In this document: positions 27,801-39,800 of the stretch, in pieces | Position numbering within the stretch: the first letter of the stretch is position 1 | How the letters are laid out: each line of letters opens with the position of its first letter | NCBI GenBank assembly: GCA_013399115.1 | Contig: VXAA01003297.1 | Span: 235,420 to 299,419, forward strand | Reading direction: 5' to 3' | Length of the DNA: 64,000 nucleotides | From: Anseranas semipalmata | Lineage: Eukaryota; Chordata; Aves; Anseriformes; Anseranatidae | Translations under genes and position numbers: made by a program | Notes under the pieces: model-generated | What the model was told of the DNA's origin: nothing | What the model saw: the letters and a program-made list of their open reading frames with translations, nothing else | The model's database searches: none

Positions 27801-30800
27801 AACATGGTGATAGGTGTTGAAAGACAAGGGAATGAAGGCAGGAGAGAGAAAGAACAGAAAGGATAGATAAAAGATAGGGGCCATAGGAAGGAGAAAAATG
27901 AAATGCAAAAAAAAAGAGGAAAGTAGAAGTGGGGAGAAAAATAAATAGAATAAAGAAAATGAAAGGAATGCTTAAAAGAAATCTGTCAGTCTGTGTTAGT
28001 GGGAATGGTGCTAAATCAGCATTTCATGCCTTGACAAATTAAGATCACAAATGATAAAAGGGAGCAGATGGTTCCAGGAGAGGCCCCAGGGTGTCACAGG
28101 AGAGAGGAAGAAACTGGAGCAGAGGAAGGGAAAGCATGCCCATGGGCTGTGAATGGAAGAAAACCATCAGTCTGGGGTAGTAGGGAAGATATCTAGGGGT
28201 AAGTATGCTTTCACAATTTTTGTTTAAAAGTAATACAGAAGAGGACAGAAACACCAGGAAGAGGGTTTGCTTCACCCCAGAGGGCCTGGGACCCCATGGA
28301 GTGACACTATAACATTGATGGAAAGAGGCAGGAACAAAACACAAGGGTCTTCCTCTTTTTTTTCCCATCCCTTTTCTTTAAATTTTGGTTTAAACACAAA
28401 CGATAGCCTGTCCAGGTCTTCCCCCAACACCAGTCGAGGTTGCAGGAAGCCCAGGAGGTCTACTGATGTGTGCATGTCCTGTGTCGACAGCGCATGCCAG
28501 CACGTGCACAGGTATATTTTTGGTACATGTTATTTCTCCATGGGCTGGGTGCTAAACCCCCATGGCTTCCCCAGCACCCCAGCTTCCCAACAGACCTCGC
28601 CAGCCCACCCCTTTCCCCCAGACTGCCCCGGTGTGGTGCGTAGCGACGCGGCAGTGGCGTGGGGAGGAAGGCTCAGAGCGCGGCCACAAGCAATGCATTT
28701 CAGAGACTGGCCCATCAAGAAAGAAAAAGAAGAGGAGAAGGTTTTTCTCAGAAAACCTTGGCCTACGAACCGACCAAACACTTAGGCTGTGCCTTACTCC
28801 TTCGCTTCTTCTCCAGGCGCCGCAGGCGCTTCTCCTCCCGCCGGCGTGCCTCCTCAGCCTCCTGGTGCTGCCGGCACTTGTGGAAGTTCTCCACCACCAC
28901 CCCCACGAACATGTTGAGCACGAAGAAGCTGACGATGAGGAGGAAGGAGATAAAGTAGAGGAGCATCCAGGGATTGTTGTTGGTCACTGGCTGGATGGGG
29001 GGGAACAGAGAGGCAGTGGTCAGATGGGTGGTGGTATGGAAATGATGGGGGTGGGACCCACTGTGGTGATTAGATGCTGGGGAAGGGGTCAGGATTATGA
29101 AAATGAGGGGAGTGGGCTGGGAAGAGCTGGGGCTATGTGCATGGCAGCTTGTGATTGGCTGATTGGATTTTGTCACCAGCTGGTGAAAACGTGGCTTGCA
29201 TTGATGGAGCGGGTGAGAGTCAAGGGAAAGGGCCCGCCTGTACAGAGTCAACCACAGTTCAGGCACAACCCCATCCGCAGATCGAGTACAACCCCAGTAT
29301 GTGGTAAAACAGGCAGTCCAGGCACTGGAAACACCTTTGGCTCAAGGGCCAGTAGAGACCACATCCACAAGCCACCAAGACAGCTGTCAAACCAGAATAG
29401 AAATGTCATTCAGGCTCAGAGAAGAAAGGAGGTCCTGCCTTTGACTGGATCTCCTGACAAAGTGCATATGAAGCCAACAGTGGTGCATCTTGTGTAGCGT
29501 TTCAGAGGTAAATGGAGCATCACCCCCAAGGTTCAGGCCTGTGTCTGTGCAGCCCATGGCAGGTGCCTACACTAGCACTATCACGGTCATTGCCTTAGCA
29601 ATGGAGGAATAGCATTGCAGTGGGCAGCAGCCCAACAGTCCCTGCTTATGGGGTATTAAAGCAACCATCTGTGGGCCAGGAGGGAGCCAGCATGCCCAGA
29701 AATGCACATGGCTTCGTTGCTCTGTTGTTACAAATAAAGACCTGCCGTGTGATCCAAACTGGTTAGAGGGTGAGAATTACTTACAGACACCCACCACGTG
29801 GCCACAGCTGCACTTCCCCGCGTGGACATGGCACAGCCCTGACCCCGTGCAACTAGGTGAGCAAAGAATTCAGAAGGGCCCTGGAAGGGACTCCTGGTTT
29901 GAGGGAGGTGTCCAAAGCAGGATGTTACAGCATGCTCCCACCTTACTGGTCCAAGGAAAGTCAAAAAGGTCCTTTTGCAAGGAATTCTTTATACCTGCTG
30001 GTCTACAGCCACAGCATCTAGTCCATTATACATAATATTGACCCAGCCATCCTTGGAAGCCAGAACAAAGAGAGACATCAGGGCCTGCAACACAAAAAGC
30101 AAAACAGATGTGGAGCAGGTGCATCTGGCAGGCTGGGAAGAAAAGCATGGTTTTACGCTCTAACACACACAGTGTTGAAATACTCTTCCTGCCTGTGTCT
30201 CTGCACACATCAAAACCTGCTCCCTTCTCTGTTGAGGAGGGGAACAGGGGTGCAGGAAGCCAGACCCACCAGAGGAGAGAGGTCAGGAAGAACATCTGCT
30301 TCACAGCAGGAGGAAAAAAGAATATCAAGCTCTCTGCTGCCACCCTTTTCTTTCCCCCATAACCCATAAGCATCATTGTGGTACCAAACCACTAGTGACA
30401 GAGTCTCTGTATGGATACCCATGCCAAATAACTGCTCTTTCTGGCCCTGGGATCAGGCTTTTCAGGCACTAGGCATCTGTGCCCCAGGGAGAGTACATAT
30501 AGAAGGAGACAAGCCCTGACCTGGGTTCCCATCAGAGTCAGGGCTGCAGGCACACTCACCTGTCCCAGGTTGTCAAAGTTGTACTTGTGGTGCACCCACT
30601 TGTAGTTGGCGGCCACACAATCAGACCGGTTGGTGATGTTCCTGATGTCGACCCCCAGGCAATGGTAGAACTTGCCTTTGAAGAGCTGTGGGAGGGGAGC
30701 AACTCCATCAGCCCCTTTCACACCAGGGTCCCCCATGCTTCCTGGGATGTGCAGAAGCTCCTGAAATGGCAGGTGGGCTGCAGGGCTGGCTCTGGCTGCA

Positions 30801-33800
30801 AACCAGGTGGAGCAGGACAGGTACGGGGGAACACCAGTGCATTGTACAGCACTGACTGATGCATTGGTAAGGAGCCAGAGCCACTCTTGTAAACTCACAC
30901 CTGGCTTTTCAGCCTCCTGTATTGCCCCAGGGCAGCAGTGACTGTAAGGCCTCACCATCTGACAGCCATTAGGGCAATCTTTTGGGGCCCAATTAGAACC
31001 ACTGGCCCAAAAGGAAAAAAAAATCTTCTATTCAGCCACCAAGACCAATCTCCCCTCCCTGCCTCCCAGTTAGCTGATGGGAAAAAAAGATCTCATCTGA
31101 GGGTAAAGAAGCAGAAAAAACATCCCCTGCTTCTCAGATACTTTTTTATTTCTGCAAATCTGCACTGCTGTATCTCTTCTGCCCAGGGCTCCTTTCCCCA
31201 TATGGAAGGTACTGGATTGTGCATTTGTACAGATGCATCAGAGCAGACTAAGTATAGCGCATTCCCTGAGATGGAAGTAACGCCCACGCCCTCGCTCCTC
31301 TGCAACGCAACAGCCGAAAATAAAGAGGATTAAATAAAAAAATAATAGGAGGTTGTGGGTGGACTTAGGGCTGGGAGCGAGGGGGAGGAACAGAGCTGAT
31401 TGGAGGCAGGGCTTGTGCAAGCAGGCATGGAGCTGCTTGCCCTTGCTGTGTGGCGTGGATGTGCCCAGTGAGCCAGCCCTGGGCTCTCCCTGTAACACCA
31501 ACCCAAACCCCGATCCAACTCCTGCCATGCGTGCATGAGCATTAACTCCAGTCTCGCACATCCAGCAACGCTTGCACTTGCTGAGCAGTTGGATGCCCTT
31601 GCAAAAGGCCACGGGGACATGTCGGTGGGAGACAGCTAATGGAGGTGGAATGCTGCAGAAAGTTTCCTGGCTTGCCTGCCCGTCCTGCTCTGCTCAGTCC
31701 CCTGTGCCTGTTGTAGTGCCTGGGGGCCCAGGTACCCATGGCAGAGGTGGGGGCACAGGGGCTGTTTGAGGGCAATAACAGCCCTACCTGCACACCCAGG
31801 ATGCCGAAGATGATGAAGAAAGCACAGCAGATGAGGACAATGTTTCCTATGGGCTTCAGGGAAGAAATGAGTGTCTCCACCACCAGCTTCAGGCCAGGGG
31901 CTCGGCTGATGACTCTGGAAAGGAAGGAAAGGGAGAGGTGACAGAGGGACAGAGCAGGGATGTTCAGCCCCAGCTAAGTCTTTTCAGCAGCAGTGGGCCC
32001 CTGCTTTCCCTGTGCAGTGACTCGTCAGTGGGGAACACTCCTACCAGGGCCAAAAAGACTCTTTTCTCCCATAGTTTGGTTGTCTGATGAGGTATCTCCA
32101 AGGCTAGAGCCATATGGCTAAGGGGAACCTCCCTCTGTTTTTTGGCTTGTCAAAGACAACCCTTTGACCAGTACAGCAGGGTCTGACTCTGGGACCCTTC
32201 CTGGGGGGCCCGGTGGGAAGGGGGAGCAGAGCAGGATGCGATGGGGCTCTGACCGGAGGGGCCGTAAGGTGCGCAGCAGACGGAGGACCCGCAGCACCCC
32301 CAGGATTTTGGCACCGCCAGCAGAAGCCACCGAGACCACAATGTCGATGAGAGACACAAAGACCAAGAAGCCATCCAGGATGTTCCAGCTGCTGCGGAGA
32401 TAAGCCTGATCCCCAAAATACAGGCCTAGAGAGACCACCTGCAAGAGAGAGGAGAAGACACGGGGGTAAATGGCTCCTCCGTGTTGCCTTAAAGAGGGCA
32501 GCTGCAGAGAGAGGGGAAGGATGGAGAATGGTTATCAGCTCCATGTGATTCTTCATTAGGGAGCATCAAGGACTCATTTTGTACCCCATAATCAATTTCA
32601 TCACCTTTTTGTTTTGGCTGGAAGGCTGTCAAGGAAAATGTCTTTGGTGAAAGTGGTGGCATGTAACTCTAGAAACAACAAGGCCATGCTCTGGAGTAGC
32701 ATTTCACCACGATTGCCATGGTGTCTTTTCACCTCTCCTCTGCCTCCCTGAGCAACAGAACACTGTAGGAAACATGTAGAAAACTTTGCCTTTCCATACC
32801 ACATGTGGGACAAGTCTCCCAGTCCAGTGATCACCTAGGTTTCGGTAGATAAAATGAGGCACCAAAACCCATACTCTGGCTCCTAAGGGAGTGGTTCGAT
32901 TCACAGCAGCTGTCAACATCAGCATGTGCTGCAGACATCACTGGCCATAGGGAGAGCTGAACACTCTAAAAATCATGGCAGTAATTTAGGAATGAATTTT
33001 AAGAGGTTTAGCTTTGGGCATCCAGTTTTGCGACTCTCTTTACCCAGTTTCGAGACTCCTTCCTCAATATGAGAGGATTAACAAGATTTCTCTATTGTTG
33101 CAAAGACGCCTATTGAATAATTATCTCAGCTAAGAGCAGTTCATTAATATCATTGTAATTTCCTCCACTTTTGCTCCAGAAGGAAGGGAATGGACATTTG
33201 ACATTATTACAAAATCCATACCTGGAGGCCAGCTATTTCTCCCAGACACCATGATCTCTTTGGTTTTAAAACCCAGGATAAGCATCCCCGCAATGCACGA
33301 TCAGAGGGGACTTAACCCCAGGCAGTATCTGCCTTTACCAAGGTAGGGGGAAGGACTGGCACACTGAAAAGATGGAGAGATTTTAGAAGGATGTTGAGCA
33401 AACATGAACTGTGTTGTTCCTGACACTGGGAAAAGGCTCTGAGCCATTCAGCTCCATTAACTTACCTTCAGCGTCATCTCAGCTACGAAAATTGCTGTGA
33501 AAATGTAGTTGGACACAGTGAGAAAGATTCTCTCCTAGAAAACAAACAAACAACAAAAAACAAAACAAAACAAAAAACAAAAAACAAAACAAAAAACAAA
33601 AAAAACAAAACAAAACAAAAAACAGAGAAAGGCCTTAAATGCATCCTGACTTTTTCTTGTTACTCTGTGAGGCCTCTGTGATGAACTTGGTAACTTCTGC
33701 TTTCCTGCAAGGGGTCTGAAGGTGGGAGGAATAAGAGAGGTGCCCCTGGCAAAGGTTGGTGCTGGACAGCTTTTGGCTTGCACACCTTGTCTCTGGCTTG

Positions 33801-36800
33801 TGCCACAGCCAGGACAGGATTCCACACAGCTCTCCAAAAGCACAGTGGATGGGATTTGCAATAGCTTCAGATGCCCCACTCTGCCAGTACTGCCCAGTCC
33901 TGATCTACCGTGCTGTCCTGGGACTCCTTCCCAAAGGGCTGCTGAGCACTGACTGTTGAATGGTGTGTAAGTGCAGTAGAGCCAGGGGTCAGCTAAGGCA
34001 GAGATACAAAAAAAGCCATTTCACTTGCCCCTTTGACATGCCAGTCTCAGCCACCTCCAAGATAACTCAAAAACAGCGTACATCGATAATGGCAGACTGT
34101 TCCTACAGAGGTTTTGCTAAAAATGGAAGTTACTTTGTTTTTTTAGTTCCCGGCCCCTGTCCTTTTGGCAAACCATCTCTTAACCATGGAGGCCTGGGGG
34201 ACTCAACCATGGGGCCCTTACCATGGTTAGGGAGGGAACTAGGATTAGCCTATTACAAACAGGATTTCTGCATTGCAAGACCCTGCAGGAGAAGCACATA
34301 TGATGTGAATTGCTAATACATGGACAGTTGAATAAATGAACGGGAGCTAGTGTTTAATGCTAACTTTTGTCCAGAAGCCATTCTGGTGCCAGGAAGACTT
34401 ATGCACCTCTGTCAGATGTTGTGTTAAAAAGCAGGTGGGAGGGAATGGTGCTCACCGTGCTTCTGTGTTCAATCTGCGGTCTCTCCAGGGCAATGGTGAT
34501 GCAGTTCAGGAAGATAAAGGCCAGCACAACATAGTCGAAGAGCTTGTGAGCAATGATGGTTTGGCAGAGGAGGCGAAACCTGCAAGAGAGTTCCAGTAGG
34601 CACCTGTGCCTTGGACAGAGGGAGGTTAGAACTAGGAGCACAGAAAACTGAGTGGTCTGACCAAAACTGAGCTCTGATGTGGCAGCTTTCCTGTCACTAA
34701 TACTGACGTCTCTTGCCATGGTAGTATCTCAGGATAGCCCACAGGCCCAGGAACCTTGGACAGAGCAAGGAACTGAACTTTAATCCATCGCCCCAGTGCC
34801 AGAGTGGTCTCCTAACCTCTACAACTCTGTGCTCCTCTCTTGCCTTGTAAAGGAAAGGTTCAGTTTCAGTTTCCCTCCCAAACTCACACAAGGACAAAGC
34901 AGCCACATCCGAAAGCTGAGGACAGGCAGGCAGGTTGGCTGTCATGGGGAGCACACCTCTGCCTGCTCTGAAAGACACAGTGTCCATTAGCACAGGTGTC
35001 ACATGAAGCATAGAGCTCTCCTCCAGGGGCTGTAACAAAAGCCCCTTCTCTTCAAGGGGTAATGTCCATTGAGAATGCTGTTGGCTGGGGTACATTGGCA
35101 TTTTCTTCTGGTGGTAAAATCCCTTTAGCAGGAAGAATATGTCTCAAAATGTTTGTGGTTTTTGTTGTTTGTTTTGTTTTTCAGGCAAGGAGAGTTCTAA
35201 TTTTACCCTAAAAGGTGTGAGATGACTGCTGATAAGTTGGCACTGGGACTGAAAATGGAATGGAGAGGCTGTTCTGGTACCAGGGGAGGAAATACCAGTG
35301 TTATGGAGTCGTTAATAATACATTCCTTCTCCTTTCTGAGTTAATGTCAGTATTCCCTGCCTCACTTTGCTATAAATATTTATGATTACACAAAAGAAAA
35401 ATGGAATGCTCCAAAGGGAGGAAAAATCATAATAGCCATTTAGGCTTCACATCCTCCCTTTCATCTCCAGGAATCAAGGAAGAGAAACATTGTTTGGCTG
35501 TAGAAGGAGAGACGGAGGAGACAAAACACATTCCCAGCTGGTAAGTTTAAAGTTGCAACCTAATGTCCGGCTCAGAGGATGCTACCGGTGCAGCAACAGA
35601 ATCTGTCCCTCCTTCTCAACCCTCTCATGACAAAAACTGCACAAACCTGTTTTGAGGAGAGAAGAGATATATGGACCAATCTTCCCGTAACTCACACCAG
35701 TCTGGCTTGTAGACTTCCATCATCTTCCTGATGCGAAAGCACAGGCTCTGGAGGGATGCAGCAGAAGTGTCACTGGTTAACTTCCCATTTGCCTGACAGA
35801 GGCCCTCTTCCTTTCTCCTATGATCCCAAAACACCACTATCTGGTGTTCCCCAGGTGCACTACCTGCCTTTCTTTAGCACCTGAATGAGGAGATGGACCT
35901 GAATAACAAGCTACTGAAGAGGAGGTAGGCGCTGCTTTGCCAGGGCCTGCTTACCTCTCAGCTTCTGGTTTCCTCCTTACATCATTAGAAACAAAACTGC
36001 TGGTATTCTATCTAGAGAAGGATGTTGCCCGTTCTCAGAGCTGTTGGAGTGGCTCTGTTGCATGGGTAGTGTTTCCTCACCACTTCAGCTGAATGAGAAG
36101 CCAGGACAAGATGGCCTTCTGTTGGCACTTGGGATTGGATGTGATTCAATTTAATACGGCATGTATGTCTGCTCAAATTTCTACTGACCCTCCTTCTACT
36201 TCTTCCACCCTTTGATCTGCTTACACATTGGGCATTGCAGTCTCCCAGGCTGGCACAGCAACACTCACTTGCCTTGTCTCTTGTTCCTCTGCTTCCTGCT
36301 CTGCTCTGCTGATGTTCCTAAGGCAAAGCTCTTGCTTCTTACAAAGACTCACCTGTCCTAACCTGTAGAGATCACTGGCTGCACTGCTTTGAAATAACAG
36401 CCCCCAAATGACCACATATGTGCCTCACCTCTACCTTCCTCCCACCATCCACCTGCATGACTAACTCATGGGCAGCCCGATGATGTGTTGTGGGCTTGCC
36501 TGGGCCCAGAAGGTCCCACCTACACTCAATGATGTCCTCCAGCTGTACTTAAAGCACCTTTGCAAGCTCTCCCATCCATATGGCAGGGAGGCTGAAACTT
36601 GAGGATGGTGTTGTGGTTTCCCATGGCACTGTGGTATAACCCCACGTTCCTTGCACCAAGTACTCACATAATCAATCTCTTCATCATCCTCTCCCCTTTC
36701 CTTGCGGTTGTTCATCTTTGGGAAGATCTCCTTTGCAATACTGGGCATTTTGCCATTGCAGTCTTGATGCTCGCTGGCCCCTGATGTTGTCCCAGGTTTA

Positions 36801-39800
36801 CGGGTCCCTCTGTGGCCGGATGGGACAGAGGCCAACTCCACCAGGTCACAGGAGCCTTTGTTGTCCAGGGAGAGTGTCCGGCGGTGATGAAACACCCTCC
36901 CTGCCCCATCTGGCTCCCCATCTCCTGCCCTGTGCCTCTCCCCGGACAGGAGGGACTCATGCTCGGCAGAGGGAGGTTTGTGCTTCAGGCTGTGTCCTCG
37001 GGCCAGGCTGTTCCAGCTGGAGCGACGGCTCCCCCAGGCCCCGCTGCGGCCCCAGGCACCGTAGTGGGAACTGCGAGAGCTGGACTGTAAGAGAGCAGGA
37101 TGGGACTCAGCCACCCCAAGCACAGGGAGGGCTCATGCTGCCCTGTTTCAGACCACAGACTTCCCCCAGGGGCACTAAGCCAGGTGGAACTTTTTGGACC
37201 CTCGAGGAAGGCACGTGGTGGGAACGTAGCAGTAATTGCTATAAATCTAACAACAAATAGATAATGAACTAGAGATGGTGTTGGCTGTGATCACTTTATA
37301 GCACCATCTGTGTGCAAGGCACTTACAGGGAAGGTAAATAATAAAGCCAAAGGCCAGGTGCCTGATATTGTTACTTACACCAGCACAGAGCAAGAATAAA
37401 GCTTTCCAAAAATCTGATTGGCAGCATTTTACGCTGCCCTGGGGTAAAGGATAAAACAAGGCACAGGGAGATGGATAATCTGACACATCATCTTTGAGTA
37501 CAGTCTTTGTAAAAGGAAGAAATGAGACAAACACGCTTGTTGGTTGCAGTCTAGTCCAACCACATCAGCAACTTATCATGTAGCACATGGCTGTCAGCAT
37601 TCCCTGTTTAGAAATAACAGGGGCATGAATGTTTCTAGCATCAATGCACCCCTCTCAAAACCTGTGTGTGTCAGTGTGTAGAGAGCCCAGAGGCTGATGT
37701 TACAAGGTGGACAGGTCTGAGATATGTTGGCTGGACAGCCAGCAGTATTTGGGGAAGTCCTAAGGGGCAGCTCTTATGAGGAGCTCCAAATCAAGATTTC
37801 TCTCTTCATTGTAACAAAAGCTTCCGGAAAACCCATTTGGTATGGGACTTGGCAGTTCTGGCAGCACCCAGACTTTCCTATACTCTCAACTCACTCAGGG
37901 CACCATTTTGCGCACTCTGCTCTAGGAAAACAGGGAAGGGCCAGAGGACAAAAAACATGTTTCACTGTAAGAGGAAGACCCTGTCCCCTTGGTGTTCCCC
38001 CTCTCCCACCAGAAGAATAGAAGAGCTAAATCCTACTCTCAATGGAATATTGATCAATAACCTGGAAATATAGGTCAATAACCTGGAAATATAAATAATG
38101 TGAACTGACCTGTCTTCCTAAGGGCAGGCAATATGCTTGTGTTAGAAGCCTACAGCAGCAATGCAATCCTCCATAGCAATCCCCCAGATGATGTCAGAAA
38201 GGCAACGGAGTCCTTGGATTTCAAAAGAAGGGTATGACACAGGTTACTACTCACTCACCAAGGACCGCTGGTCATAGGTCATTCTCCCCAGAGACATCAC
38301 GCTGCTCTTCCGGGAGCCAACAGCAACACGGATCTGGTCAGGCTGCAGGGAGTTGCGCGAGGAGTTGGTGACGCCCCCAACAGCCACTGGTGGGTTGGAG
38401 GAGGGCAAGGATGGGTCCAAGTGTCCATTTGGTGTCACAGGAATTGCACACAGCTTGGGATCTGTGTGGAAAGATGCAAAAAGAGAAAAAAAAAAAAAAG
38501 AGAGAAAAAATAAGGTTGGTTCCTCACCATCCAGTGACTGTTTCAATGTCTAAGCTGTTTAGCATGTTAGCAGCAGCTAGTAGTGTTAGCTGTTTAGCAT
38601 CAGTCAGCATCAATTCCTTCTGATTTAGGGTGCTGTGGCAAAAGCGATGCAAGCTGGAAAGACTTTGAAGTGTTCTTCTCAGTCCCCAAAACTGACAGCA
38701 GCTCTCCTTGAGGCCAGACAGATGAGGCCAGTGCTGGTCAGGCAGAGAGGCAGAGCAAGAGGCCGAACCCTGGCAGCAAGGGGAGGAGAGCATGCTTCTG
38801 CGTGCCAAGAGGAGACACCTGCATCTTCAGGTCTGAACAAATACCACCAACTGTCAGACAGGCAGACACTGGCTATTTAAAGCAGTTAGGCTGAGACACT
38901 GAGGAAGAGACTAAGACATGGGGAGATCCACAGCCATCCATGCTTCAGGTTCTGCTTTAAATTCCTGTGATCATACTCTTCATCCCAGTCTCTCCTACAT
39001 TGGGCCTCTTCAAATGACTGATCATTGACCTTGAAGATCCAGGGCACCTTTACGGGCTGTGTTAGCTGCTGTGAAAAACCATCGACATTTGTCAAGATGG
39101 ATAGAGAGAATGGGATGCTGGCTTTTAACACCCAAAAGGACTGGAATAATCATTTTTGTCTGACCTATTGCATAATGAAGGTCACATATCCTTGCCTGCA
39201 CACAGTGTCACAGCTGTGAGTGCACCAACAGGCTCTGCAACATTTTCCCCATCTGTCCTACCGTGTTTTTGGCTGCCTACACTCAAGGTAAGCTCTGATA
39301 TGGTGCAGCTATTAAACCCAGGATCAGACTGCTGTGAAAACAGCTAAGTTGTGAGAAAGGGCTGTAACAAGCCAAGTCTGGAGACTCTGCTCCTTGCCAT
39401 GGGAGCTGCATTTAAGCTCAGACCCACATCTATGGTCCTTGCCTGTGTTATGCTGTGAGTATGCTTGTGCCTGTCTCCTTGCACCTTGTGGATCCTGACC
39501 TTGTCTTGCTGACTGAACTTCTTGGCTTGACCTTGGACCTGCCTCATCACTGCAGACTTGCCTGGCAGTCACTGAACCATTTTTACACCCTGGCTACCAT
39601 CAGCAGACCTGCTCTGCTCACCTTGTGCAAGTACTGTGCCTTTGTTGGTGCGGTCCCTGCCCTGCCTGCCTGGATGCCCCCCTCAGCTCCCGGCTCACCA
39701 TCCCTTGCAGAGCAGGCTACACTTGCTGCTCCCTGCAACCAAGTCCAGTCTGAGGTATAACATCTTTTGTAGAAAGACTTGCAGTCTTCACGGAAAGACT

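Noticed and set aside
28562..29497. 311-codon plus-strand open frame
   Set aside because: It runs antisense through the IIIS6 exon, whose minus-strand product is certain. The antisense protein is low-complexity and unrecognised.
32104..32556. 150-codon minus-strand frame overlapping the IIIS3-S4 exon
   Set aside because: Different frame from the channel exon; no homology.
32850..32870. Possible MIR core
   Set aside because: Match too short and degenerate.
36718..37260. 180-codon plus-strand frame
   Set aside because: Antisense to the II-III linker exon.
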